A stretch of DNA of 64,000 bases from [Pasteurella] aerogenes (GCA_900637275.1 LR134362.1:310001-374000); one strand, 5' to 3'; positions 1-8,631 are shown, counted from the stretch's first letter. Notes: generated by a model from the letters alone, not told the origin. Program-made: numbers and translations.

Positions 1-8
1 AATTTCTC

Positions 9-1199
9 ATGTTATCGCCTAAAATTGTCAGACGCGTTAAGCTCTGGCGAGTTATCTGTATGGCATTTTCTGCCTTTATTTTCAATACCACTGAATTTAT
101 TCCTGTCGCCTTATTGTCGGATATTGCCGAAGGCTTTTCTATGCCCGTGTCGCAAGTTGGTTTGATGATCACGATTTATGCTTGGATCGTTTCGTTGTTA
201 TCGCTACCATTTATGTTGTTGACTGCAAAATTAGAGCGTCGTAGCTTATTGATTAAACTCTTTATTTTGTTTATCGCCAGCCATATTTTATCTGCGGTTG
301 CTTGGAATTATTGGGTGTTGCTGATTTCGCGTATTGGCGTGGCGATTGCGCATTCGGTTTTCTGGGCGATTACTGCATCCTTGGTAGTGCGATTAGCGCC
401 GAAAGATAAAAAAGCGCAAGCGTTGGGGTTATTGGCGATGGGCGGTGCATTGGCGATGGTTCTCGGTTTACCATTAGGCAGATTGATTGGGCAAATGTTT
501 GGATGGCGTGTAACATTTGCCTTAATTGGCGTGGTAGCGGTGGTGATTTTGTTATTTTTGTATAAATTATTACCGTACTTAGTGAGCAAAAATGCCGGAA
601 CTATTCATAGTGTACCAATATTATTTAAACGTCCTTTTTTGGTAGGTTTATATATTTTAACCATTATTATTATCTCCGCACATTTTACCGTATATAGTTA
701 TATTGAACCTTTTATGCTACATATTAGCCAAATGCCAGCGGGTTTAACGACAGGAATATTATTAATATTTGGCTTATCCGGTATTGTCGCCAGTTTATTA
801 TTTAATCGTTACCATCGGTTTGGGCCAGCTAAGTTTTTATTATTGTCCATGGGAATTTTAACTGTAGCGTTATTTTCTTTATTATTATTTAGCCAACAGC
901 ACACCTTATTATTTGTTTTGGTCTTAATTTGGGGGATTGGTATCGCTGGTATCGGCTTAAGTTTGCAAGTGCGCGTCTTACAATTGGCGCCAGATGCAAC
1001 GGATGTGGCGATGGCGATTTTTTCCGGTATTTATAATATCGGGATTGGTGGCGGCGCCTTAATCGGTCAGCAAATTATGACCAATTTAGGGCTAAATTAT
1101 ATTGGTATTATCGGCGGTATATTAGCGATGATTGGAACGATTTTCTTTTTAATTATTCATTTAAAATATCGTTATTTACCAATTAAGGCAATTCATTAA
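9..1199 (+). CDS. sotB: SotB-type sugar efflux MFS transporter
   Basis: A 396-residue major facilitator protein of the inner membrane with about 12 hydrophobic segments. It resembles E. coli SotB/YdeA along its whole length, for example AFIFNTTEF near residue 22, ERRSLLIKLF near 76 and LAPDATDVAMA near 330. SotB exports sugars such as arabinose and IPTG and is thought to relieve sugar stress; the substrate here is inferred only. Length matches the family, so the ATG eight bases into the window is probably the real start, although the ribosome binding site is cut off. An uptake signal follows the stop and is split by an insertion sequence. Confidence 0.85.
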   Translation: MLSPKIVRRVKLWRVICMAFSAFIFNTTEFIPVALLSDIAEGFSMPVSQVGLMITIYAWIVSLLSLPFMLLTAKLERRSLLIKLFILFIASHILSAVAWNYWVLLISRIGVAIAHSVFWAITASLVVRLAPKDKKAQALGLLAMGGALAMVLGLPLGRLIGQMFGWRVTFALIGVVAVVILLFLYKLLPYLVSKNAGTIHSVPILFKRPFLVGLYILTIIIISAHFTVYSYIEPFMLHISQMPAGLTTGILLIFGLSGIVASLLFNRYHRFGPAKFLLLSMGILTVALFSLLLFSQQHTLLFVLVLIWGIGIAGIGLSLQVRVLQLAPDATDVAMAIFSGIYNIGIGGGALIGQQIMTNLGLNYIGIIGGILAMIGTIFFLIIHLKYRYLPIKAIH

Positions 1200-1239
1200 T
1201 TCTTATTTTGGTGAATAAAAAGTATACATATTTTGAATA

Positions 1240-1256
1240 AAGTGCGGTCAAAATTT
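1240..1256 (+). other. DNA uptake signal interrupted by the insertion sequence
   Basis: The core AAAGTGCGGTCAAAATTT is a strong Haemophilus-type uptake signal. The extended signal normally continues with A/T-rich tracts. Here that tail resumes after the insertion sequence as AATTTATTTT at 2110-2119. Removing the element and one TA copy restores an uninterrupted extended signal, so the element landed within it. Confidence 0.8.
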
Positions 1257-1284
1257 AGGGTCTGTTGAACATTTGAAATAAAAA

Positions 1285-1334
1285 AATAGAGAGTAGTAAA
1301 ATGTAATCGCAAAAAATAATACTAACTCTCTATT
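1285..1334 (+). repeat. Subterminal hairpin before the transposase start
   Basis: Arms 1285-1298 and 1320-1334 pair over 14 bp with one bulged base around a 21-base loop. The right arm ends three bases before the transposase ATG, so it covers the place where a ribosome binding site would lie. It may limit transposase translation, particularly from messages that read in from outside. Confidence 0.6.
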
Positions 1335-1337
1335 CTT

Positions 1338-2093
1338 ATGCTTCAAACATTACTTAATGACAAGCTTTGGTTGAAACTAAAGCCTATTATCCTAGATTTG
1401 AATATCTATGACAAACCAAATTTAAGAAATATTTTCACAGGAATCTTATATCGCCTGAAAACAGGCTGCCCATGGCGATATTTACCAGAATGCTTTGGAA
1501 AGTATAATACTGTTTTTAAAACTTTTAGAAGATGGACAAAATTGGATAAATTCACCAAAATTTTTAAACAACTTATTAAAGATCCGGATATGGAGTGGTT
1601 ATCTATTGATGGAACCCACATTCGAGCGCATCAAAGTAGTGCTGGTGCGAGTAGTCCTAAGTCAGAGGCTATCGCCAAAAGTGCCGGCGGTAACAGCACT
1701 AAAATTCATATGATCGTCGATGCTCATGGAAATCCCTTGGATTTTTTGATAAGTGATGGAGCGACTCATGATGTTAAAGTAGCTCCTGAGCTGATTAAAA
1801 AAGTTGAGTTAAAGGAGACAAAAATCCTTAATGCTGATCGAGGATATATCTCGGAAGATTTTAAAACCAGTTTATTAAAAAACGGAGTTCATCCAAACAT
1901 TCCTAATAGAAAGAATAGTTTAAAAGACAATAGGCATATGGACTGGCATATTTATAAAGCGCGACATGTCGTGGAGAATATGTTTGCGACATTAAAGCAC
2001 TTTAGAGGCTTAGCAACTCGCTATGATAAGCTAAAAAGCAGCTACAGTAGCAATGTTGCTTTGGCCTGTGCATATGTTTGGTTGAAGCTATGA
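1338..2093 (+). CDS. IS5-family DDE transposase
   Basis: A 251-residue transposase in a single uninterrupted frame; many relatives of this group need a frameshift between two frames. The N-terminal part carries the IS5-type segment KTGCPWRYLP at 41-50. The catalytic triad is visible as D91 (LSIDGTH), D167 (NADRGY) and E213 (VVENMFATLKHFR, the Y/R-x-x-x-E-x-x-x-x-x-K type signature). No good Shine-Dalgarno sequence precedes the ATG; a hairpin sits there instead. Catalyses cut-and-paste or copy movement of the surrounding element. It is complete and shows no sign of decay. Confidence 0.92.
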   Translation: MLQTLLNDKLWLKLKPIILDLNIYDKPNLRNIFTGILYRLKTGCPWRYLPECFGKYNTVFKTFRRWTKLDKFTKIFKQLIKDPDMEWLSIDGTHIRAHQSSAGASSPKSEAIAKSAGGNSTKIHMIVDAHGNPLDFLISDGATHDVKVAPELIKKVELKETKILNADRGYISEDFKTSLLKNGVHPNIPNRKNSLKDNRHMDWHIYKARHVVENMFATLKHFRGLATRYDKLKSSYSSNVALACAYVWLKL

Positions 2094-2214
2094 ATGTTCA
2101 ACAGACCCTAATTTATTTTAATTGATGATACTTTATTTTATTGCTTAAATATTCACCATATTTAATTAAATATTTTTTAATTTTTCAAATAATGTTATAT
2201 TTTGGTAAAAATAT

Positions 2215-2230
2215 TGTGATCTTTGTCGTA
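2215..2230 (+). promoter_or_regulatory. Possible CRP site before lctP
   Basis: TGTGATCTTTGTCGTA has a perfect left half and three of five bases in the right half. A candidate -10 (TAGAAT, 2270-2275) places the centre near -60 to -62, the usual class I position. The rest of 2111-2326 is A/T-rich leader and holds nothing else I can name. Confidence 0.35.
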
Positions 2231-2326
2231 ATTTTTTAACAAACTTCTTACGTAAATTTAAAATTAGACTAGAATGAGCCTCCTCGAATAACACACAATA
2301 ATATTTTTTTATGTAGGAGTGTATTT

Positions 2327-3919
2327 ATGGCTCTTTTTCTGAGTGTCTTTCCTATCGTTTTATTAATTTATTTGATGGTAAAACGTAACGCCCTTCCATC
2401 TTATGTGGCATTGCCTTGGATTGCAGTAGTGGTGTTAATTATTCAATTAATTTTCTTTGGTACGGATATTCAACTTGTCAGTGCCAATATTGTGTCTGCG
2501 TTAGTGGCGGTGCAAACACCGATTACCGTTATTTTCGGTGCGATTTTATTTAATCGTTTTTCTGAAGTTTCTGGGGCAACGGATACATTGCGTAAATGGT
2601 TGGGAAATATTAATCCGAACCCAATTGCGCAGGCGATGATTATTGGTTGGGCATTTGCATTTATGATTGAAGGGGCGAGTGGTTTTGGTACGCCGGCGGC
2701 AATTGCAGCGCCAATTTTAGTTGGCTTAGGTTTTCCTCCATTGAAAGTTGCGATGTTAGCGTTGGTGATGAACTCAGTACCGGTTTCTTTCGGTGCGGTG
2801 GGGACGCCAACTTGGTTTGGTTTTGGTCCGTTAAATTTGCCTGAAGCACAAATTTTGGAAATCGGTTCAATGACTGCATTAATTCACTCGTTTGCCGCGA
2901 TCGTGGTCCCTGTGATGGCCTTGCGTTTTATTGCCACCGGTAAAGAAATTCGCCAAAATATTGTTTATGTTTATTTATCCATTTTCTCTTGTGTCGTTCC
3001 TTATTTTTTATTGGCACAAGTCAACTATGAATTCCCATCTTTAGTGGGCGGTGCAATTGGTTTATTTATTTCCGTATTCCTAGCTAATAAAGGGATCGGA
3101 TTGGCGAAAGTGGAAAATAAATTAAACAATACCACGACAATAGGCGAAGTTGCCAAAGCCTTATTCCCAACTGGTTTATTGATTGTGATTTTGATCGTAA
3201 CTCGCTTGCAACAATTGCCGTTTAAAGAAATGATGAACGATATGACTTCTTGGTTTAGCGTGAAGTTAGGTTCTTTAGGGGTGTTTGATATTAGCCAAGG
3301 TTTAGTCTTTAGTTTGAAAAATATCTTTGATACGGCCATTAGTGCTAATTATAAATTACTGTATGTACCGGCATTAATTCCGTTTGTTGTTTCTGTGTTA
3401 ATTGCTATTCCGGTCTTTGCCCTTTCCGGCAGCAAGGTTAAAGAGATTTTCTCAAGTAGCTTTAAACAAACGCGCAATCCATTCTTTGCTTTAGTTGGTG
3501 CATTGATTATGGTGAACTTAATGTTGGTGGGCGGTGATAATTCTATGGTAAAAATCATTGGGCAAAGTTTTGCTGATGCAACCGGTGAATATTGGACATG
3601 GTTTGCTTCTTATTTAGGAGCGGTTGGGGCATTCTTCTCTGGTTCAAATACTGTATCCAACTTGACATTCGGTAGTGTACAGTTATCAACTGCTCAAATT
3701 ACCGGACTTTCTGCTTCTGTTGTGTTGGCGTTACAATCTGTCGGCGGTGCAATGGGGAATATGGTATGTATTAATAATATCGTTGCAGTAAGTTCCGTAT
3801 TGAATATTAACAATAAAGAAGGGGCGATTATTAAACAAACTGTTGTGCCAATGGTGGTTTACGGTATTATTGCCGCGCTCGTCGCTTTGACAGTTATTCC
3901 ATTATTTTATGGTGTATAA
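2327..3919 (+). CDS. lctP: L-lactate permease
   Basis: A 530-residue inner-membrane lactate permease of the LctP/LldP family, about the usual length (E. coli LldP 551), with 12 or more hydrophobic segments. The family signature region FMIEGASGFGTPAAIAAPIL lies near residues 112-131, and a second conserved block, GAVGAFFSGSNTVSNLTFG, near 435. It imports lactate with protons. A clear ribosome binding site (TAGGAG) precedes the ATG. The lutABC genes follow in the same direction, so uptake and oxidation of lactate form one unit. A hairpin after the stop probably lowers expression of the genes downstream. Confidence 0.94.
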   Translation: MALFLSVFPIVLLIYLMVKRNALPSYVALPWIAVVVLIIQLIFFGTDIQLVSANIVSALVAVQTPITVIFGAILFNRFSEVSGATDTLRKWLGNINPNPIAQAMIIGWAFAFMIEGASGFGTPAAIAAPILVGLGFPPLKVAMLALVMNSVPVSFGAVGTPTWFGFGPLNLPEAQILEIGSMTALIHSFAAIVVPVMALRFIATGKEIRQNIVYVYLSIFSCVVPYFLLAQVNYEFPSLVGGAIGLFISVFLANKGIGLAKVENKLNNTTTIGEVAKALFPTGLLIVILIVTRLQQLPFKEMMNDMTSWFSVKLGSLGVFDISQGLVFSLKNIFDTAISANYKLLYVPALIPFVVSVLIAIPVFALSGSKVKEIFSSSFKQTRNPFFALVGALIMVNLMLVGGDNSMVKIIGQSFADATGEYWTWFASYLGAVGAFFSGSNTVSNLTFGSVQLSTAQITGLSASVVLALQSVGGAMGNMVCINNIVAVSSVLNINNKEGAIIKQTVVPMVVYGIIAALVALTVIPLFYGV

Positions 3920-3936
3920 TCGAAATTGAATGTTTT

Positions 3937-3975
3937 CAGGTATAAGTATCTTGATATTTATACCTGTTCTTTATT
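3937..3975 (+). terminator. Hairpin between lctP and lutA (leaky terminator)
   Basis: Arms CAGGTATAAGTAT (3937-3949) and its near complement (3954-3966) form a 13-bp stem with one G-T pair and a four-base loop, followed by TTCTTTATTTT. The U-rich tail is imperfect, which suits partial termination inside an operon. Confidence 0.55.
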
Positions 3976-3998
3976 TTAAGGCAATTATTGGAGTAATT

Positions 3999-4730
3999 AT
4001 GAACGTGAATTTTTATGTGACCTGTATTGCTGATGTGGTGAAATCAGGTGTAGCCAAAAATAGCGTGCTATTGCTAGAAAAGCTAGGATGCAACATTATT
4101 TTTTTAGAAAAACAAGGATGCTGTGGGCAGCCGGCGATTAACAGCGGCTATACCAAACAGGCGCTTGAGGGGATGAGAAACTTAGTGAAAACTTTTGAGG
4201 TGAATGATTATCCGATCGTTGCGCCAGCAGGTTCTTGTGTCTATGCGATTAAAAATTATCCAGAATATTTTGAACGTTTTGGTGAAACGCAATGGGCGGA
4301 GCGGGCGAAAAAAGTCGCAGAACGTTTTCATGACCTCACTGATTTTATTGTTAATACCCTTGGGGTTACAGATGTCGGCGCCTATTTACCGGGCAAGGCG
4401 GTTTATCATCCTTCGTGTAGTTTATTTCGCAAATTAGGTATTGTGGATGAGCCAATTGCCTTATTGCAAAAGGTGAAAGGATTGCAGTTATTACCGATTA
4501 AAAATCAGGAAACGTGCTGCGGCTTTGGCGGTACTTTCTCGGTAAAAATGGCTGAAATTTCAGGGGAAATGGTTAAGGAAAAAGTTGAGCACCTTGCCGA
4601 GGTTGAGCCGGATTATTTAATTGGTGCGGATGTGAGTTGCTTGATTAATATTGGTGGGCGTTTACGTCGTGAAGGGAAAAATATTAAGGTGATGCATATT
4701 GCCGAAGTGTTGATGCAGGGGGAAAATTAA
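3999..4730 (+). CDS. lutA: Lactate utilisation Fe-S oxidoreductase subunit LutA
   Basis: A 243-residue CCG-domain protein (LutA/YkgE). Two cysteine-rich blocks, KQGCCGQP near residue 40 and ETCCGFGG near 169, match the pair of CCG motifs that hold a cluster in this family. With LutB and LutC it oxidises L-lactate to pyruvate. An in-frame upstream start at 3930 is possible, but ATG 3999 has a TTGGAG ribosome site and gives the family's usual N-terminus (MNVNFYVTCIAD), so I chose it. The stop lies one base from lutB. Confidence 0.92.
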   Translation: MNVNFYVTCIADVVKSGVAKNSVLLLEKLGCNIIFLEKQGCCGQPAINSGYTKQALEGMRNLVKTFEVNDYPIVAPAGSCVYAIKNYPEYFERFGETQWAERAKKVAERFHDLTDFIVNTLGVTDVGAYLPGKAVYHPSCSLFRKLGIVDEPIALLQKVKGLQLLPIKNQETCCGFGGTFSVKMAEISGEMVKEKVEHLAEVEPDYLIGADVSCLINIGGRLRREGKNIKVMHIAEVLMQGEN

Positions 4731-4731
4731 G

Positions 4732-6144
4732 ATGACATTAAAAACCAGTAATCTTGCATTTAAACAACGAGTTGATGAACAAATTCATAATGAAATTATG
4801 CGCAAAGCCATTGTGATGGCGCAAGAGCGTATTGGCGCCAATCGTCAAAATATGGCAAATGAATTAGGGCATTGGGAAGAATGGCGTAGTTTATCCAAAC
4901 AGATCCGTAATCATGTTTTAGCTAATTTAGATGCATATTTGTATCAATTGAGCGAGAAAGTGATGCAAAATGGCGGTAAAGTATTTTTTGCTGAAACCGC
5001 AGAAGATGCCACTAACTATATTCGCCAAGTAGCCTTAGCTAAAAAAGCGAAAAAAATCGTTAAATCCAAATCCATGGTGACAGAAGAAATCGGCATGAAC
5101 CATGTATTGGAAGCGGAAGGTATTAAGGTTATTGAAACGGATTTGGGTGAATATATTTTACAAGTGGCTGGCGATAAGCCTTCTCATATTGTAGTACCGG
5201 CAATTCATAAAGATCGTTACCAAATCCAAAAAGTATTACAAGAAAAATTAGGTTATGATGGTCCCGAAACGCCGGAAGCGATGACCTTATTTATTCGCCA
5301 AAAAATTCGTGAAGATTTTTTAGAAGCGGATATTGGGATTAGCGGTTGTAACTTTGCGGTACCAGAAACGGGAAGCGTTTGCTTGGTGACGAATGAAGGG
5401 AACTTGCGTTTAGCCACAACTGTACCGAAAACGCATATTGCAGTTATGGGAATGGAACGTATTGCGCCGACTTTTGAAGAAGTGGATGTGTTGATTACAA
5501 TGCTGGCGCGCAGTGCGGTTGGGGCGAAATTAACCGGTTATAATACTTGGTTAACCGGTCCTCGCCTTGAAGGAGAAACTGACGGTCCGGAAGAATTCCA
5601 TTTAGTGATTGTTGATAACGGGCGTTCTAAAATTCTAGAAAGTGAATTTAAAGAAGTTTTACGTTGTATCCGTTGCGGGGCTTGCTTAAATACCTGTCCG
5701 GCATATCGTCAAATTGGCGGTCATGGATACGGTTCTATCTATCCGGGGCCAATTGGTTCCGTTATTTCACCATTACTTGGCGGATATGAAGAATTTAAAG
5801 AATTGCCATATGCTTGTTCATTATGTACTGCCTGTAATTCAGTTTGTCCGGTAAAAATTCCATTGGCGCAACTTATTTTGAAACATCGTGAGCATATTGC
5901 TCAAAATGGAATGACGCCGAGTGCAGAACGCTTGTCTATCTTTGGCTTTAATTTTGCGAACTCCCATCCAACATTATGGAAAATCGGCGTTAATGTTGGA
6001 GCAAAAATGGCAGCGAAATTTATCAAAAACGGTAAAGCACCTGTACAAATCGGTGCATTAGCGGAATGGACAAAAGCGCGTGATTTGCCAAGTGCAGAGG
6101 GACAAAGTTTCAGAGATTGGTTCAATAACAGAGGGTCAAAATAA
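4732..6144 (+). CDS. lutB: Lactate utilisation iron-sulfur protein LutB
   Basis: A 470-residue cytoplasmic protein of the LutB/YkgF family. The N-terminal two thirds is an LUD-type domain with SGCNFAVPETGSV near residue 203. The C-terminal third holds two 4Fe-4S motifs, CIRCGACLNTCP near 306 and CSLCTACNSVCP near 362. It is the electron-carrying subunit of the LutABC lactate oxidase. It starts one base after lutA and its stop overlaps the lutC start by one base (TAATG), so the three are translationally coupled. Confidence 0.93.
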   Translation: MTLKTSNLAFKQRVDEQIHNEIMRKAIVMAQERIGANRQNMANELGHWEEWRSLSKQIRNHVLANLDAYLYQLSEKVMQNGGKVFFAETAEDATNYIRQVALAKKAKKIVKSKSMVTEEIGMNHVLEAEGIKVIETDLGEYILQVAGDKPSHIVVPAIHKDRYQIQKVLQEKLGYDGPETPEAMTLFIRQKIREDFLEADIGISGCNFAVPETGSVCLVTNEGNLRLATTVPKTHIAVMGMERIAPTFEEVDVLITMLARSAVGAKLTGYNTWLTGPRLEGETDGPEEFHLVIVDNGRSKILESEFKEVLRCIRCGACLNTCPAYRQIGGHGYGSIYPGPIGSVISPLLGGYEEFKELPYACSLCTACNSVCPVKIPLAQLILKHREHIAQNGMTPSAERLSIFGFNFANSHPTLWKIGVNVGAKMAAKFIKNGKAPVQIGALAEWTKARDLPSAEGQSFRDWFNNRGSK

Positions 6145-6842
6145 TGGATTTGCAAAATAGAGAAGATTTTTTAAATAAACTTGCAGAGAAAATGGGACGC
6201 CCGCGTCAACTGGTTCCGGAACCAATGCCGAAATGGGAAAATGATTACCCGAAAACCCGCTTAACCGAATTATCACAAGCTGAGCGTTGCCAAGCTTTCC
6301 TTAATTTTGCTAAAGTCATGATGGTGGATGTGGTTGAAACTAAACAAGAAAACGTTCAAGCAACGCTTATCGAGGTGTGTGAAAAATACGGTGGCGGTGA
6401 AGTTGTGTTAAATAATGATAACCGTTTGGATGCCTTAGGTTTAACGCAAGCGATTTGTGAAAAATACACTACTCATATTTGGGATCCAGCAAAAGGTGAT
6501 GAAAATTTAGCGCAGGCTGAAAAAGCGAATATTGGAATTGCTTATGCAGAATACGGATTGGCTGAATCGGGCGGGATCGTACTTTATTCCGATAAAGATC
6601 GCGGACGTTCGGTCAGTTTATTACCAGAAAAATCCATTGTCGTATTACGCAAAAGTACCATTCTTCCTCGTGTTGCGCAATTAGCAGAAATATTGCACGC
6701 TAAAGCACAGCAAGGAGAAAGAATGCCGTCTTGTATCAATATCATCTCCGGTCCAAGTTCCACCGCCGATATTGAATTGGTAAAAGTGGTTGGCGTTCAT
6801 GGACCAACAACCAAAGTGTATGTAGTTATTGATGATTTATAA
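6144..6842 (+). CDS. lutC: Lactate utilisation protein LutC
   Basis: A 232-residue LUD-domain protein (LutC/YkgG), third subunit of the lactate oxidase complex. The conserved core reads ANIGIAYAEYGLAESGGIVL near residues 130-149 and ISGPSSTADIELVKVVGVHG near 198-217. Its start overlaps the lutB stop. A strong terminator follows at 6861. No iron-binding cysteine motif is visible, as expected for this subunit. Confidence 0.92.
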   Translation: MDLQNREDFLNKLAEKMGRPRQLVPEPMPKWENDYPKTRLTELSQAERCQAFLNFAKVMMVDVVETKQENVQATLIEVCEKYGGGEVVLNNDNRLDALGLTQAICEKYTTHIWDPAKGDENLAQAEKANIGIAYAEYGLAESGGIVLYSDKDRGRSVSLLPEKSIVVLRKSTILPRVAQLAEILHAKAQQGERMPSCINIISGPSSTADIELVKVVGVHGPTTKVYVVIDDL

Positions 6843-6860
6843 TCGTTGATTGAATACAAT

Positions 6861-6889
6861 AAAAATCCGACTTAGGTCGGATTTTTTTA
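6861..6889 (+). terminator. Terminator of lctP-lutABC
   Basis: An 11-bp stem (AAAAATCCGAC, 6861-6871, with 6876-6886) and a four-base loop are followed by a T run. From 6890 to 7033 I see no further feature. Confidence 0.9.
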
Positions 6890-7033
6890 TGTTTGAACTT
6901 AAACGCAAAATAGAATTGTAACGGGAATTAAAATGGTAAAAGCTTATTATTAAGCTGTAAAGTATGACAGAAAGAGCATTCTATCTGATTGACTTTTATA
7001 TTGAAATGGCAATCTAAAGGACTTTAATGAAAG

Positions 7034-7110
7034 TGGCGGAACGGACGGGACTCGAACCCGCGACCCCCTGCGTGACAGGCAGGTATTCTAACCAGCTGAA
7101 CTACCGCTCC
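7034..7110 (-). tRNA. tRNA-Asp (GTC), second copy of the transcript
   Basis: A 77-base tRNA with encoded CCA, anticodon GTC in the loop CTGTCAC, and intact D and T arms (GGTTCGAGTCC). It is nearly identical to E. coli tRNA-Asp. The acceptor stem is GGAGCGG with CCGTTCC. It lies 15 bases downstream of an almost identical copy and is read from the same promoter. Confidence 0.97.
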
Positions 7111-7125
7111 GGATATAGGTAAAAT

Positions 7126-7202
7126 TGGCGGAATGGACGGGACTCGAACCCGCGACCCCCTGCGTGACAGGCAGGTATTCTAACCAGCTGAACTACCACT
7201 CC
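7126..7202 (-). tRNA. tRNA-Asp (GTC), first copy of the transcript
   Basis: A second 77-base tRNA-Asp. It differs from its neighbour at only two positions, and these pair with each other in the acceptor stem: GGAGTGG with CCATTCC replaces GGAGCGG with CCGTTCC. The C-G pair has become T-A, so folding is kept. The promoter at 7218-7246 lies just upstream. Confidence 0.97.
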
Positions 7203-7217
7203 GCACAGGTGGAGCAA

Positions 7218-7246
7218 ATGATAATCGTGAAAGGGATGTTCGTCAA
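7218..7246 (-). promoter_or_regulatory. Promoter of the tRNA-Asp pair
   Basis: On the minus strand, TTGACG (7241-7246) and TATCAT (7218-7223) are separated by exactly 17 bases. The start would fall near 7211, about nine bases before the first mature tRNA. Confidence 0.8.
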
Positions 7247-7295
7247 CTTTTTTTTATGCTTTATCAGTTATTTGCTTAATCCATAAGCATTTTGC

Positions 7296-8057
7296 CTAAT
7301 GTACTTTTTCATCCTCATGAGTTTTTGTCCACAAACAATGGTTATTGCTTTTTTTATTGATTAATTGAATGTAATCCAAATGGGCTTTTTCTTCCTCCTC
7401 GGTCGGCATTAAACGCACTAAATCTGGCGAAAAACTGACCGCACTTTGCTCATAGATTTCAGTTTCCACTTGCGGCATTTCAGCTTCAGTGTCATCAAAT
7501 AAACTGGTTTGCCCGCCGGTCATCGCCAAGTAAACATCACCTAAGATTTCCGCATCAAGTAACGCTCCGTGCAATGTACGCTTACTGTTATCAATATGCA
7601 AACGGTCGCAAAGTGCATCTAAGCTATTACGTTTACCGGGATACATTTGGCGCGCCATTTGTAGTGTATCCGTGACGGTGCAAATATCGTGGGTTTTGAC
7701 ATTAATATGATGTTTGGCAAATTCATAATCCATAAACCCGACATCGAAGGGCGCGTTATGAATCAGCAATTCAGCGCCTTGAATAAATTGCACAAATTCT
7801 TGTGCTACCGCGGCAAAATCCGGTTTATCTTCCAACATTTCGTCGGTGATGCCATGCACTTTAATCGCTTCAGGATCCACCGGTCGATCCGGTTTGATAT
7901 ACAAATGTAATTTGCGTCCGGTATAACGTCGGTTGATCATTTCCACTGCGCCAATTTCGATGATGCAATGCCCTTCGTAGTGGGCGCCGAATTGGTTCAT
8001 CCCGGTAGTTTCTGTATCCAGTATGATTTGTCGTGTCGGATTTATTTCAATGCTCAT
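7296..8057 (-). CDS. dnaQ: DNA polymerase III epsilon subunit (proofreading exonuclease)
   Basis: A 253-residue 3'-5' exonuclease that proofreads for the replicative polymerase. All ExoI-III motifs are present: DTETTG near residue 14, HNAPFDVGFMDYEF near 97 and HGALLDAE near 160. After the nuclease domain comes GGQTSLFDD, close to a canonical sliding-clamp binding motif, and a C-terminal tail that binds the polymerase subunit. I chose the ATG giving MSIEINPTRQ because E. coli DnaQ begins MSTAITRQ; a start 21 bases upstream (8078) is also open. Divergent from rnhA, the same pairing as in E. coli. Confidence 0.93.
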   Translation of the reverse strand: MSIEINPTRQIILDTETTGMNQFGAHYEGHCIIEIGAVEMINRRYTGRKLHLYIKPDRPVDPEAIKVHGITDEMLEDKPDFAAVAQEFVQFIQGAELLIHNAPFDVGFMDYEFAKHHINVKTHDICTVTDTLQMARQMYPGKRNSLDALCDRLHIDNSKRTLHGALLDAEILGDVYLAMTGGQTSLFDDTEAEMPQVETEIYEQSAVSFSPDLVRLMPTEEEEKAHLDYIQLINKKSNNHCLWTKTHEDEKVH

Positions 8058-8133
8058 GGGTTTTGCTATCTCTTTCATTTATTTTGCGGTATTATCGCCT
8101 CATTTAATTGAAATGAATAGTTAAAATCAACAG

Positions 8134-8604
8134 ATGGTACGAAAAAAGATTGATATTTTTACCGATGGTTCTTGCTTGGGGAATCCGGGACGAGGTGGGA
8201 TTGGCATTTTATTGCGCTATAAACAGCATGAAAAACAGATTTCAAAAGGATATTTTTTGACCACAAACAATCGGATGGAATTGTTGGCAGTGATCGAGGC
8301 GTTAAATACCTTAACCGAATCTTGCGAGGTGATGGTGCATAGTGATAGCCAGTATATGAAAAACGGGATTACACAGTGGATTTTTAATTGGAAGCGGAAT
8401 AACTGGAAGGCAAGTAGTGGAAAAGCGGTAAAAAATCAGGATTTATGGCAACAATTGGATCAAGCCATTTTACGTCATAATATTCATTGGCAATGGGTGA
8501 AAGGGCATAGCGGACATCGCGAAAATGAAATTTGCGATCAATTAGCAAAACAAGGGGCGGAAAACCCAACTTTGCAGGATACGGGCTATCTTCCTGAATC
8601 ATGA
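8134..8604 (+). CDS. rnhA: Ribonuclease HI
   Basis: A 156-residue RNase H that cuts RNA in RNA-DNA hybrids during replication and R-loop removal. The four metal-binding acidic residues are visible as D11 (FTDGSC), E49 (NNRMEL), D71 (HSDSQY) and D135 (ICDQLA), with catalytic H125 in VKGHSGH. Length is one residue longer than E. coli RnhA. It is divergent from dnaQ with 76 bases between them. It converges on manA across a short region with a weak hairpin and a 9-bp tandem repeat. Confidence 0.96.
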   Translation: MVRKKIDIFTDGSCLGNPGRGGIGILLRYKQHEKQISKGYFLTTNNRMELLAVIEALNTLTESCEVMVHSDSQYMKNGITQWIFNWKRNNWKASSGKAVKNQDLWQQLDQAILRHNIHWQWVKGHSGHRENEICDQLAKQGAENPTLQDTGYLPES

Positions 8605-8631
8605 TGGGCAAGTACACCCACCATGATGCAA

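Larger units (their letters stand above)
1258..2108 (+). mobile_element. IS5-family insertion sequence, 851 bp, intact
   Basis: Perfect 16-bp terminal inverted repeats (GGGTCTGTTGAACATT at 1258-1273, its complement at 2093-2108) enclose one transposase gene. TA at 1256-1257 and TA at 2109-2110 look like a target duplication, as made by the IS427/IS1031 branch of the IS5 family. Both ends and the transposase are intact and the repeats match exactly, so the copy looks recent and possibly active. The transposase stop codon overlaps the first base of the right repeat. Subgroup assignment is an inference from size, end sequence and TA target. Confidence 0.9.

Noticed and set aside
7034..7202. The two tRNA-Asp copies as attachment sites of a small integrated element
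   Set aside because: Only 15 bases separate them and each is a full functional tRNA; this is a simple tandem duplication.
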